DNA from: Alisma plantago-aquatica
Lineage: Eukaryota > Streptophyta > Magnoliopsida > Alismatales > Alismataceae
Length of the DNA stretch: 64,000 bases
Assembly: GCA_963693085.1 (NCBI GenBank)
Contig: OY856414.1
Coordinates: 265,740,501 to 265,804,500 of the forward strand
Direction: 5' to 3'
Shown here: positions 1-10,560 of the stretch, piece by piece
Layout of the letters: each line of letters opens with the position of its first letter
Position numbering within the stretch: the stretch's first letter is position 1
Notes under the pieces: model-generated
Told to the model about the DNA's origin: nothing
The model's input: only the letters and a program-made list of their open reading frames with translations
The model's database searches: none
Program-made: the position numbers and the translations under genes

Positions 1-1
1 T

Positions 2-229
2 GATGGTGCAAGTGAGAAGGGCTCGACAGGCGCGCTGAAGGAGGATGCGGAGATGGCGGCTCCGCCCCCGACGTCAGGTCCCCCCTCCGATGGCGAAGAG
101 GATAAGGGAGAAGACGAAGGGAAGGACAAAGCTAGCGATGATGAGCAGGAAGCGGATGCGGTGGAGGCTGTCGTGGCACCCGCTGAAGCCGAGGTGGAGC
201 CCAGACGGAAGTCTGGGAGTCGCAAATAA
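2..229 (+). pseudogene. LINE ORF1, C-terminal end (partial)
   Basis: Open frame from the window edge to TAA at 227-229, 75 residues. It is rich in Asp, Glu, Pro and Ala and ends in a basic RRKSGSRK tail. It matches the acidic C-terminus of the complete ORF1 in copy B. The start and the RNA-binding domains lie outside the window. The ORF2 ATG follows after 19 nt in another frame. ORF1 of plant L1 elements is a gag-like RNA-binding protein; this stretch carries no catalytic domain. Confidence 0.8.
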
Positions 230-248
230 CCCCCTGCCAACTGTTTCC

Positions 249-3236
249 ATGTCTGTTACGGCATGGAATGTGTGCGGCGCTTGTGAGCCGGCAAAAAGGA
301 AGGCGGTGGCCCTCCTACGACATCATGGATCGACGATGGGTTTGCTTATGGAGACGAAGCTGAGGCAGGACTCAGGTGGCGCTGAGGCTATCAGGGAGCT
401 CTTCCTAGCTGGGTGGAAGTTTGTATCCAACATTGGGGTTGCAGGTAAAGCCAGGGTCTGCTGGGGCTGGGACCCGAGGATTTGGTCTGTCGACGTGGTG
501 TCGACTTCGACACAGATGATCACAGCCTGGTGTTCCAATAAGGGAGGGGGGGGCTCGCGTCCTCATCTCCGCGGTGTACGGTCACAACCAGCCGCAGAGG
601 CGCCTTTCTCTCTGGGAGGACTTGGAGGCCGCCAAGATGATGGCGACGACCCCTTGGCTCGTGGCGGGCGACTTCAACTCCATCCGACATTACGACGAGA
701 AAGCGGGTGGCGGCGAAGTCTCAAGGAAGGCTATGAGGGAGTTTGATGAGGCAGTGAGACGGGCGGGGTTGTTGGAGCTCCAAACCTTCGGAGGTACACT
801 CACCTGGTCCAACCGGAGGAAGGAGAGGGATAGGATCTGCTGCCGCCTGGATCGGGCGCTGGTCAATGACAGATGGCTGGCTGTCTTCCCTGCCGCCCAT
901 GCCCGCCTCGCCTTCTCCCACCTCAGCGACCACGGCTTCCTCACCATGTCTCTCTTCGATACAGCCACTAAGCAGAGAGTTCGGCCTTTCAGGTTTCTCA
1001 ACGCCTGGGCGGATTGGAGCGGTATCCAGGAGGTGGTCGAGGGAGCATGGGGCACGATGATCCAGGGCAACCCCTTGTTTGTGGTGGCCAAGAAGTTGCA
1101 GCTGGTGAAAGCATGCCTCAGAACCTCGACGGCGCGTCATGGCGATGTCCGCACAGCTAAGAAGAAGACGGCTAAAGTGTATGCGGACATACAGGCGGCG
1201 CTCCAGACGTCCCCCTGCTGCCCCGACCTGGTGGACAAAGAGATAGCGACGCGGGAGCACCTTCAGCAGCTGGACACAGCCGAGGAGCTCTTCTACTATC
1301 AGCGCAGCCGCGTGAGGTGGATCAAAGACGGCGAACGCAACACTGCCTTCTACCAGGAGGCGGTCAGAAGGAAAGAAGCCTGGGACGCCATCCACTACCT
1401 CGTCGACAACGACGGCGCACAAGTCAACAGCCAAGCGGAGCTTGAGGGCGCGGCGGTGGCTTTTTTCAGTGATCTCTACAATGGGGGTAACGGTCCTGCG
1501 CGACCGATGAGACTCCCACCCTCGAAGGTCCTTACGCCGGCCCAAGGCCGAACCCTTTGTATGCCCTGCACGCGAGAGGAGGTGAGGCACGCTGCGTGGT
1601 CGATAGGGCTCGATAAAGCCCCGGGTCCCGACGGTTTCAACGCGAGTTTTTTCCGCAGATGCTGGCCGACGATAGGCCACGACGTCACCGAAGCCATCCT
1701 TTGGCTTATGAGCGGGGGGGCCATGGTTAAAGAGGTGAACCACTCCTTTCTGGCGCTCATCCCGAAGGTGGACGGCGCTTCTTCTCTCCGCGACTTCAGG
1801 CCGATAGTCTGCTGTGGCGTGTTGTACAAGATTTTCGCCAAGGTGTTGGCGGAACGTCTTAATAGCGTTGTGGGACAGTTGGTCTCCCGCAACCAGGGAG
1901 CTTTCATTCCAAACAGGAGCATATCGGATTGTTCCCTCCTAGCAGCGGAATTCCTTTATGGCTTCGATCTGCGGCGTGCGGGCATGAAGGCCTGCTTGAA
2001 GACGGATCTCTCCAAAGCGTACGATCACGTCGAGTGGGAAGCCCTGTGGACAATGATGCAGAACATGGGCTTCCCTCGACTTGGATCAGTTGGATCAAAC
2101 AATGTGTGACCACGTGCTCCTTCTCGGTGTTGGTCAATGGCTTGCCCATCGGGCTCTTCACCAACTTGCGGGGCCTCCGACAAGGGTGCCCCCTCTCCCC
2201 CCTCCTTTTCACCCTCATCATGGAGTACCTCACCACTCTCTTGGACGAAGGCGAGCGGTCAGGGTTGTTCTGCACCTACAAAGTCAAGCGCACCCCTGTC
2301 CTGTCCCACCTTACGTTCGCTGATGATGTACTTATTTTCGTCCAGGCAACTAGGAAGAGCCTTAGAGGGATCAAAAATATTCTTAAGGAGTTTAGCGACT
2401 CCGTGGGGATTCGCCTAAACCCAACGAAATCCAAGTTGTTCCTGTCCAAGGCGGCAACGAGTCAGGGGCACCTCCTCAGCAGAATCATTGGTTGCCCCGT
2501 GGACACCCTTCCCACACGCTACCTTGGGTTCCCCTTGGCAGCCAAGAACCACATTGCAGCCTTCTTCAACCCTTGCCTGGACCAGATGAAGAAGATGATC
2601 TCTAAGTGGCCGCCGGATAAAATTTCCATGGCCGGTCGCTGCCTCCTCACAAAGTCCAACTTGTAGGGCCTTGTCTACTTCTGGGCTCTCCAAGGGCACG
2701 TACCGGACAACAGCTGCGACAGGATGGAGCAGCTCATGGCTGACTTTGTGTGGGGGTCGAACAACCACCCCATGCGCTTTGAGTGCATCCGGATACCGGC
2801 CAAAGAGGGTGGGCTGGGTCTCAAGCGTATCCGCGACATCAACAGATGGGCCTCTCTTCGGCGCGTCATCCGTTTCCACACCTGCCCGGATTCCATTTGG
2901 ACCCAGTGGATGCGCCGGAGATATGGCCTTACTCTCCGGGACCCCAACACCCTCAGGCAAGGCGTTTCCAACGCTTGGAAAAACATGGCACGTGCTTGGG
3001 TGACCCATGCCCACATCTTCACTCGTGCGGCACACGGTCAGGTCACCCTCAACGACCCAAACATTCGCCTCTGGAGACTGATCCAACCCCAGATAGCTCC
3101 GTGCACCATTGGCAAAACCATATGGGCCAGTGCCCTCACCCATAGGTGGAGCTTCACCGTGTACAAGGCGTTTCATGGAGCCCTCTACACCGCTGACAAG
3201 ATACACGAGTGGAACGCTGCTGCTAGCGAAAGATGT
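249..3236 (+). pseudogene. LINE ORF2: endonuclease / reverse transcriptase, broken
   Basis: Starts at ATG 249 (MSVTAWNV). The endonuclease residues expected for the APE-like EEP fold are present: Asn near residue 7, Glu in METK near 34, GDFNS near 140 and SDH near 226. RT motifs follow: GPDG near 458, KTDLSKAYDH near 583, [12 protein letters not shown], and FADD near 686. Known role of the family: nicking target DNA and reverse transcribing LINE RNA at the nick. Damage seen: a G-tract at 542-553 shifts frame, one base is lost near 2075, and CAG has become TAG at 2664-2666. The gene is cut off at 3236 before the zinc finger. Reading resumes downstream of each break, so it is one decayed gene. 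Confidence 0.9.
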
Positions 3237-3273
3237 GGCGGCTGACGACTGACTGACGACTGAGAGCTCTTTC
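3237..3273 (-). repeat. LINE junction: 18S target word plus AGTC repeats
   Basis: On the minus strand this reads GAAAGAGCTCTCAGTC (3258-3273) followed by short AGTC/GTC repeats, which is the same layout as the 5' boundary of full-length copy K. It separates the 3' end of B from the cut end of E1 and is the centre of the inverted repeat. The 16-mer matches 18S rRNA antisense from memory. Confidence 0.8.
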
Positions 3274-3312
3274 ATCGGAATAGTCTATATATAGACTGGT
3301 AAATATTGCGGT

Positions 3313-6243
3313 GTAGAGGGCCCCATGAAACGCCTTGTACACGGTGAAGCTCCACCTATGGATGAGGGCACTGGCCCATATGGTTTTGCCAATGGTGCAC
3401 AGAGCTATCTGGGGTTGGATCAGTCTCCAGAGGCGGATGTTTGGGTCGTTGAGGGTGACCTGACCGTGTGTCGCACGAGTGAAGATGTGGGCATGGGTCA
3501 CCCAAGCACGTGCCATGTTTTTCCAAGCGTTGGAAACGCCTTGCCTGAGGGTGTTGGGGTCCCGAAGAGTAAGGCCATATCTCCGGCGCATCCACTGGGT
3601 CCAAAGGGAATCCGGGCAGGTGTGGAAACAGATGACGCGCCGAAGAGAGGCTCATCTGTTGATGTCGCGGATACGCTTGAGACCCAGCCCACCCTCTTTG
3701 GCCGGTATCGCGATGCGCTCAAAGCGCATGGGGTGGTTGTTCGACCCCCACACAAAGTCAGCCATGAGCTGCTCCATCCTGTCGCAGCTGTTGTCCGGTA
3801 CGTGCCCTTAAAGAGCCCAGAAGTAGACAAGGCCCTACAAGTTGGACTTTGTGAGGAGGCAGCGACCGGCCATGGAAATTTTATACGGCGGCCACTTAGA
3901 GATCATCTTCTTCATCTGGTCCAGGAAAGGGTTGAAGAAGGCTGCAATGTGGTTCTTGGCTGCCAAGGGGAACCCAAGGTAGCGTGTGGGAAGGGTGTCC
4001 ACGGGGCAACCAATGATTCTGCTGAGGAGGTGCCCCTGACTCGTTGCCGCCTTGGACAGGAACAGCTTGGATTTCGTTGGGTTTAGGCGAATCCCCACGG
4101 AGTCGCTAAACTCCTTAAGAATATTTTTGATCCCTCTAAGGCTCTTCCTAGTTGCCTGGACGAAAATAAGTACATCATCAGTGAACGTAAGGTGGGACAG
4201 GACAGGGATGCGCTTGACTTTGTAGGCGCAGAACAACCCTGACCGCTCGCCTTCGTCCAAGAGGGTGGTGAGGTACTCCATGATGAGGGTGAAAAGGAGG
4301 GGGGAGAGGGGGCACCCTTGTCGGAGGCCCCGCAAGTTGGTGAAGAGCCTGGCGGGCAAGCCATTGACCAACACCGAGAAGGAGCACGTGGTCACACACT
4401 GTTTGATCCAACTGATCCAAGTTGGAGGGAAGCCCATGTTCTGCATCATCGTCCACAGGGCTTCCCACTCGACATGATCGTACGCTTTGGAGAGATTCGT
4501 CTTCAAGCAGGCCTTCATGCCCGCACGCCGCAGATCGAAGCCATAAAGGAATTCCGCTGCTAGGAGGGAACAATCCGATATGCTCCTGTTTGGAATGAAA
4601 GCTCCCTGGTTGCGGGAGACCAACTGTCCCACAACGCTATTAAGACGTTCCGCCAACACCTTGACGAAAATCTTGTACAACACGCCACAGCAGGCTATCG
4701 GCCTGAAGTCGCGGAGAGAAGAAGCGTCATCCACCTTCAGGATGAGCGCCAGAAAGGAGTGGTTCACCTCTTTAACCATGCCCCCCCCTCATAAGCCAAA
4801 GGATGGCTTCGGTGACGTCGTGGCCTATCGTCGGCCAGCATCTGCGGAAAAAACTCGCGTTGAAACCGTCGGGACCCGGGGCTTTATCGAGCCCTATCGA
4901 CCACGCAGCGTGCCTCACCTCTCGCGTGCAGGGCATACAAAGGGTTCGGCCTTGGGCCGGCGTAAGGACCTTCGAAGGTGGGAGTCTCATCGGTCGCGCA
5001 GGACCGTTACCCCCATTGTAGAGATCACTGAAAAAAGCCACCGCCGCACCCTCAAGCTCCGCTTGGTTGTTGACTTGTGCGCCGTCGTTGTCGACGAGGT
5101 AGTGGATGGCGTCCCGGGCTTCTTTCCTTCTGACCGCCTCCTGGTAGAAGGCAGTGTTGCGTTCGCCGTCTTTGATCCACCTCACTCGGCTGCGCTGATA
5201 GTAGAAGAGCTCCTCGGCTGTGTCCAGCTGCTGAAGGCGCTCCCACGTCGCTATCTCTTTGTCCACCAGGTCGGGGCAGCAGAGGGACGTCTGGAGCGCC
5301 GCCTGTATGTCCGCATACACTTTGGCCGTCTTCTTCTTAGCTGTGCGGACATCGCCATGACGTGCCGCCCAGGTTCTGAGGCATGCTTTCACCAGCTGCA
5401 ACTTCTTGGCCACCACAAACAAGGGGTTGCCCTGGATCATCGTGCCCCATGCTCCCTCGACCACCTCCTGGAAACCGCTCCAATCCGCCCAGGCGTTGAG
5501 AAACCTAAAAGGCCGAACTCTCTGCTTAGTGGTTGTATCGCAGAGAGACATGGTGAGGAAGTCGTGGTCGCTGAGGTGGGAGAAGGCGAGGCGGGCATGG
5601 GTGGCAGGGAAGACAGCCAGCCATCTGTCATTGACCAGCGCCCGATCCAGGCGGCAGCAGATCCTGTCCCTCTCCTTCCTCCGGTTGGACCAGGTGAGTG
5701 TATCTCCGAAGGTTTGGAGCTCCAACAGCCCCGCCCGTCTCACTGCCCCATCAAACTCCCTCATAGCCTTCCTCGAGACTTCACCGCCACCCGCTTTCTC
5801 GTCGTCATGTCGGATGGAGTTGAAGTCGCCCGCCACGAGCCAAGGAGTCGTCGCCATCATCTTGGCCGCCTCCAAGTCCTCCCAGAGAGAAAGGCGCCTC
5901 TGCGGCTGGTTGTGACCGTACATCGCGGAGATGAGGACGCGACCCCCCCCCTATTGGAACACCAGGCTGTAATCATCTGTGTCGAAGTCGACACCACGTC
6001 GACAGACCAAATCCTCGGGTCCCAGCCCTAGCAGACCCTGGCTTTACCTGCAACCCCAATGTTGGATACAAACTTCCACCCAGCTGGGAAGAGCTCCCTG
6101 ATAGCCTCAGCGCCACCTGAGTCCTGCCTCAGCTTCGTCTCCATAAGCAAACCCATCGTCGATCCATGCTGTCGTAGGAGGGCCACCGCCTTCCTTTTTG
6201 CCGGCTCACAAGCGCCGCGCACATTCCATGCCGTAACAGACAT
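3313..6243 (-). pseudogene. LINE ORF2, broken (copy B)
   Basis: Begins at ATG 6243 on the minus strand. The endonuclease and RT blocks are all recognisable. Defects seen: TGG to TAG at 6028-6030, a nine-G tract at 5943-5951 followed by a missing C, a second G-tract near 4782 that is one base too long, and a TAG at 3835-3837 shared with E1. The RT catalytic motif reads FTDD here instead of FADD; the two aspartates are kept. The C-terminus is lost to the deletion at 3312. Non-functional. Confidence 0.9.
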
Positions 6244-6262
6244 GGAAACAGTTGGCGGGGGG

Positions 6263-8530
6263 TTACTTGCGACTCCCAGACTTCCGTTTGGGCTCCACCT
6301 CGGCTTCAGCGAGTGCCACAGCAGCCTCCACCGCATCCGCTTCCTGCTCATCATCGCTAGCTTTGTCCTTCCCTTCGTCTTCTCCCTTATCCTCTTCGCC
6401 ATCGGAGGGGGGACCTGACGTCGGGGGCGGAGCCGCCATCTCCGCATCCTCCTTCAGCGCGCATGCCGAGCCCTTCTCACTTGCACCATCAACCTCTTCA
6501 AAAGAGTAGCCCGGCGCCGCAAGGGCAATGATCACCTTTTGTCGCCTCGCCGGTGGGGGTAGAAACCTCCTGTTGATGGCGCTCCTCACGAGCTTGGTGC
6601 ATGTTGTGCTTGACCTGGTACGGGCGTGCCTGCTCCGCCTAGCTGGCGCCCTGGGAGGTGACTCGTCACTGGTGACGAGGACAGGTTCCTTCTCCGGCAT
6701 GGGGACCTGGTCTGGGACAGTGATGGACTCGCCTTCTCCTCCAGGAGGACTGGGCCCGTCCACCACTGCCACAAACCCGGGATCATCAGGGCAGGGAGCC
6801 TGGGATTCATCCTCCCCTGTCGCTTCAAGGTCGCCTTCGCCACAGACCGTCGTCGAGGGTTCAGGAAGGTCAGACCCAGCCGGCACGAAGTTAACCCCCT
6901 CCAGGCCACCAGGAGAAGGTGAGGGGCAAGCCCCTGGCACCACACTGTCAGCGGTGTCAACCACCTCCGGGACGATGATGGGTTCGCCTTCTCCAGGAGG
7001 ACTCGGCCCGCCCACCGCCGCCTCGTTTCCAGGATCGCCGGCCCCGGTCGTTGGGTTGCAGACGTTTACAGGCCCATTTTTCTGTCGCCTACTCCTCTTG
7101 GTTCTGCTCCTCCCCCACGTCGACGCGCCTTGGTCAGGGTAGGCCGCAGCATCGCCAGCTCTAAGGGGAGGTTCCTCGGCCGCTTCAGCATCAAGGGCCC
7201 CCGTCGCCTCGGAGGGAGCGGGCTTGCCGTCAGCATGCGCGTCCGCCAGCAAACAAGATGCATTCCTCTTCTTGGTAGTGCTTCGACCACTGGGTGGGTT
7301 GGTGTGCCTCCTGCTTGCCACCAGAAGATGTTGTCGCAGAGCGTCAGCCCTCACCTGATCAGAGACAAAGGGACAGCGGTGCAAGCTGTGGCCAAAGGCG
7401 CAGCATGACGTGCATCGAGAGGGCACGAAGTCATACTGCACTGGCACCTGCTCAGGCTCGCAGCCAGGGAAGCGGACCCACACCAAGGAGGGGGGGTCCC
7501 TGTCAGCAGGTAGGTCGACCATGGCCCTGGCATGCGTCGCCCCATCAGCAGCAGCTATCCAGGTCCCAGCATGGGAAGGGACTCCGACACAACTCGCCAC
7601 CCTAGCGAGGATATCTAGGGATCTCAGGTGGCCCAGAGAGGGAAACGAGACCCAGCACGGCACCGTTGCGAGAAGGTCGCGCGTAAGCGACGTGGTCGGG
7701 GTCCAGGGCCGGCAGATAAGCAGCCTGCCGTCGAAGAACCACGGGCCGCCATGCAGAAGAGAGTCTCGGTCCTCCTGGTGTTCACATCTCAGTTCGAAGA
7801 AGCCGCCGCCGCGCCGGGTCAACTCAAAAGTGCCCCGGGGTCTCCAAACGCGCCTCAACCAGCCCTCAATGACCACCTCATGAGGGGAGGCGTCGATGAT
7901 GTAGAAAAGCACCGTGTTGTTTTGAGCTTCTACGTATGACTCCATGACAGCAGCAGGTATGTCTGCGACAGGGCCCCTGTCCGGGTCCATGATGGGTGCG
8001 ACAAACTGGAGGACCTTGTCGTCGGGGATGGAGGTGTTGGGGGATTGCCGGGTAGAGAGGTCCGCCCAGGCCCCAGCATCAGCGCTCATCGGCCACACCA
8101 CCGGCGCCTGTTCACCGGAAGCCGCCTGGGCGTAGGTCCTCCTCATCATCGAGCCGGCACGCGGAGGTGCCCTGGCATGGACACTTCGTGGTCGGCTCGG
8201 TCTTCGTTCGGCAGGGTCAGCAGGTGCATGGGAGGGGCTCTGTCGACTCCCATCACCACCGCCACCCTCAGCTAGGGTTCCGTCCCCGTCGCGCATCGTC
8301 CCACTGGAGGAGGCGCCACCCCGCAGGGAAGTTAGGCTGCGTGACGCCGCCCTCCGGTGAGTCGAGGAGAAGGATTGGGGTGGTTCCACCGCCGGTGCTT
8401 TGCCTTTGTTCTTCTGTTGGCGCGCCTCCATGGCTGCTCGTCCTCCTTTGGCTCGTTCCTCCGCAGCCTCACGACGAATCGATGAGATGAGAAACGAGTG
8501 ACGTTTCGTTTTGCCTTTATCTTTGGTCAT
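6263..8530 (-). CDS. LINE ORF1, gag-like RNA-binding protein, intact
   Basis: The only complete ORF1 in the window: 755 residues from ATG 8530 to the stop at 6263. I chose this ATG because the MTKDKGKTKR start is conserved in copies D, E, J and K; an upstream in-frame ATG at 8704 lies in the 5' UTR. Layout: basic N-terminus (1-130), a DUF4283-like block at about 200-345 (FYIIDASPHE through WVRFPG), a zinc knuckle C-X2-C-X4-H-X4-C at about 373-386, then a long Pro/Asp/Glu-rich tail ending in KSGSRK. In plant L1 elements this protein binds element RNA in the RNP. The ORF2 ATG follows 19 nt downstream. Whether it is expressed is unknown; its partner ORF2 is dead. Confidence 0.88.
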   Translation of the reverse strand: MTKDKGKTKRHSFLISSIRREAAEERAKGGRAAMEARQQKNKGKAPAVEPPQSFSSTHRRAASRSLTSLRGGASSSGTMRDGDGTLAEGGGGDGSRQSPSHAPADPAERRPSRPRSVHARAPPRAGSMMRRTYAQAASGEQAPVVWPMSADAGAWADLSTRQSPNTSIPDDKVLQFVAPIMDPDRGPVADIPAAVMESYVEAQNNTVLFYIIDASPHEVVIEGWLRRVWRPRGTFELTRRGGGFFELRCEHQEDRDSLLHGGPWFFDGRLLICRPWTPTTSLTRDLLATVPCWVSFPSLGHLRSLDILARVASCVGVPSHAGTWIAAADGATHARAMVDLPADRDPPSLVWVRFPGCEPEQVPVQYDFVPSRCTSCCAFGHSLHRCPFVSDQVRADALRQHLLVASRRHTNPPSGRSTTKKRNASCLLADAHADGKPAPSEATGALDAEAAEEPPLRAGDAAAYPDQGASTWGRSRTKRSRRQKNGPVNVCNPTTGAGDPGNEAAVGGPSPPGEGEPIIVPEVVDTADSVVPGACPSPSPGGLEGVNFVPAGSDLPEPSTTVCGEGDLEATGEDESQAPCPDDPGFVAVVDGPSPPGGEGESITVPDQVPMPEKEPVLVTSDESPPRAPARRSRHARTRSSTTCTKLVRSAINRRFLPPPARRQKVIIALAAPGYSFEEVDGASEKGSACALKEDAEMAAPPPTSGPPSDGEEDKGEDEGKDKASDDEQEADAVEAAVALAEAEVEPKRKSGSRK

Positions 8531-10248
8531 TGTTAACCGCCAGGAATAAATCGGGAGTTGTGTGCGCTGAAGTCGAAACGCACAGGGCGTTGTGACGTCA
8601 GACCGCACTAGAACACCGCAGGGGGTGGAGTCCCGGGGAAGCGAACAGGCTCGAAGCAGCGAAGGCGTGGGCCACACCAGGCGAACCTTCGGGAAAGTAG
8701 TCACGCGCCGCGCACGGGTGAGCGCGTTTGAACAGACTCCGTTGCACCCACCAGAGCGGGAATAGGCGGGAAAGATTAGACCGGCTCAGCGAACCCGGTC
8801 CAGCCCCTCCCACGCCCGGCTCAGCGAAGCTTCTAGGCGCATGAACTCCTCGGAGCGGTCTGGACCGTCCCCAACCGGGTAGCTCGGAACCTGGTTCAAG
8901 GACAAGACCCCGCGATTGGATTGGAGGCGACCGCGATGGGGAGTGATGACGCGTCCCAACCCTACCGCTGCAAAACGTCGCCACGAACAGGATGAACAGG
9001 CTTGTCCGAAACCCTACCGCCGGCCACTGCCACCGGTCTCCGCCGCGCACAACCACGGGCTTGGGTGAATCAGCAAAGGGAAACGTTTGCCGCAGCGCCG
9101 CCGAAGATCTTCACAGGCACTCCGCCAACGATCACCGTCGGGGCTACCACCACGAAGCTCCCAGCACCGCCACGAAGCACCACCGCACGTAAGGTGACAA
9201 GCAGAAGGTGCGCCAAACCACTCCAGCAAACCCACCCTGCCTTGTTCCTACAGGTTTCACTGAAGGACCTAGACTCCGAGGAGCTGGTCGACTTCTCCGC
9301 CGTTTTGTGGAGCCAAGGAGAGGGAGTACTCCCTGGTAAGAACCACGTCGCCGGGAACACGCCGTGAAGAAGGCGTGTCAACGAGGACCACCAGGTAGCT
9401 CGGAACCTGGCTATAACAGACACCAGACGTCGCCGGACCTACCTCCCTAGGGACGAGACGGTCGAAACCCCCGGCGCCGCGGGAGCAAGCACACCCGCAT
9501 GTGTTCCGACAGGTTTCACCGAAGGACCGAGACTCCGAGGAGTTGGTCGACTTCTCCACCGTTTTGTGGAGACACAGGAGGGGTACTTGTTAGCTGTAGG
9601 CCGCGATGACAGGCGCAGAAAGCACCGCCCAGGGCCGCCGTAGGGAGGCCGTCGGTGAGACGAAGAGCACACCCAGAACCCCCGCAGGGTCCTAGGAGGA
9701 CCGAGACCCCCGAAGGGGCTGGTCGAACTCCTCACCTGGTTTTTGAGGGCCTGGTAAGCAGGTACGGGTGCTCTGATGAAGCTAGGACCACCGTAGGGGG
9801 GACCTATAGGCTTTTTCAAGGCAGAGGAGGGACGATCCTAGGTAGGTGAAAAGGATCGCCGCTTTAACTCCACCCTCAGACACCCAAGCTCCGCCTGCAA
9901 GCCTGCTCCCGTCGCTGTCGGAAGCACACTCGCTCGAATCAGACGTCTGAGCTCTGCCTTAACTCCACTAGGAACACACGCCACGAGCCTTGGAGCAGGC
10001 GCCGCCTTGAAGACCTCTAAATGAGGACAACAGCGACGCGCCTTCAATCCAGGGGGAGCAGATCCGAGGTAGGTGAAGATGCGGATCACCTTCACTCCGC
10101 CCGCAGAGCAGCAAGCCCACGCGCCGGAGAGAGCCAGAGAGGCCCCGCTGCCGTGAGGGCAGCGTGGGGGGGAGAGGGAGAGTACAGTGGAGAGAGGGGG
10201 GGGACGATTCTAGAGAGAAGTTGGAGCTCTCCTAGAGAGAGAAAACGA
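8531..10248 (-). promoter_or_regulatory. LINE 5' UTR (copy B)
   Basis: GC-rich, non-coding, about 1.7 kb between the element's 5' end and the ORF1 ATG. It aligns along its length with the leader of K (39140-40837) and contains the same repeated blocks around ACGGCGGAGAAGTCGACC. L1-type elements carry an internal promoter in this position; that this one does is inference. Open frames inside it differ between copies and look spurious. Confidence 0.7.
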
Positions 10249-10290
10249 CCGACTGAGAGCTCTGACTGACTGACTTCTCTCAGTCTTTTT
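10249..10290 (-). repeat. Degenerate target-site junction between LINEs B and C
   Basis: Short AGTC-rich stretch with a mutated copy of the 18S target word (GAGCTCTCAGTC on the minus strand). It lies exactly between the 3' end of C and the 5' end of B, as expected when one LINE inserts next to another at a duplicated target. Confidence 0.65.
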
Positions 10291-10560
10291 CATCGGAATA
10301 GTCTATGTATAGACTGGTAAATATTGCGATGAGGGAGGATCAAAGGATCACCCTTACAGAAGAGGCCCTGAGGTGCGAGAAGCACCGGCCTAAGGAAGGC
10401 TCGTGGGGACGCCTCATGGGTAAACCCGTAAAGGGGACAAACTGCGCACCAAACAAGGCTGGTGTGGGGTGTGTCCACCGCCCCAAATCTACAAAAGGGG
10501 GTGAGGTGTGTGGGGGTAACTCTACAAAATCCCCAAAGACGCCTGAAGGCACTATACATA
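10291..10560 (-). promoter_or_regulatory. LINE 3' UTR with hairpins (copy C)
   Basis: About 270 bp, no poly(A). Read on the minus strand it contains GGTGCTTCTCGCACC, a GATC-TTTT-GATC stem and a near-palindromic AGTCTATACATAGACT just before the terminal ATTCCGATG. All are shared with J, K' and K. Presumed binding site for the element's own RT (inference). Confidence 0.65.

Larger units (their letters stand above)
1..3236 (+). mobile_element. LINE copy E1 (18S-targeted family I), 5' end outside window
   Basis: Plant L1-type LINE entering from the left edge of the window. It holds the last part of ORF1, a 19-nt spacer and most of ORF2, and stops abruptly at about residue 995 of ORF2, before the zinc finger and 3' UTR. 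It forms one arm of a roughly 3.2 kb tail-to-tail inverted repeat with copy B. E1 and B share the same premature stop (2664 here, 3835 in B) and the same variant codons near their ends, so the pair probably arose by copying an already dead element rather than by two insertions. It is not active. Confidence 0.9.
3274..10248 (-). mobile_element. LINE copy B (family I), near full length
   Basis: Minus-strand LINE with a complete 5' UTR, an intact ORF1, a damaged ORF2 and only the last 39 bp of the 3' UTR. The 3' side has an internal deletion: the terminal sequence ending in CGCAATATT joins ORF2 directly at about 3312, with the short overlap CGC, which removes the ORF2 zinc finger and most of the 3' UTR. 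Its 5' end abuts the 3' end of copy C through a mutated target word, so B and C are head-to-tail. E1 mirrors its 3' half. Confidence 0.9.

Noticed and set aside
721..1743. Long antisense frame (340 codons) opposite the ORF2 of E1, with similar frames opposite other copies
   Set aside because: It mirrors conserved ORF2 coding sequence; the openness follows from codon bias of the sense frame.
8531..8704. Upstream ATG at 8704 as the start of ORF1
   Set aside because: The N-terminal extension lies in the leader and is not kept as a start in other copies, whereas MTKDKGKTKR (MTKTKGKTKH in K) is shared by all.
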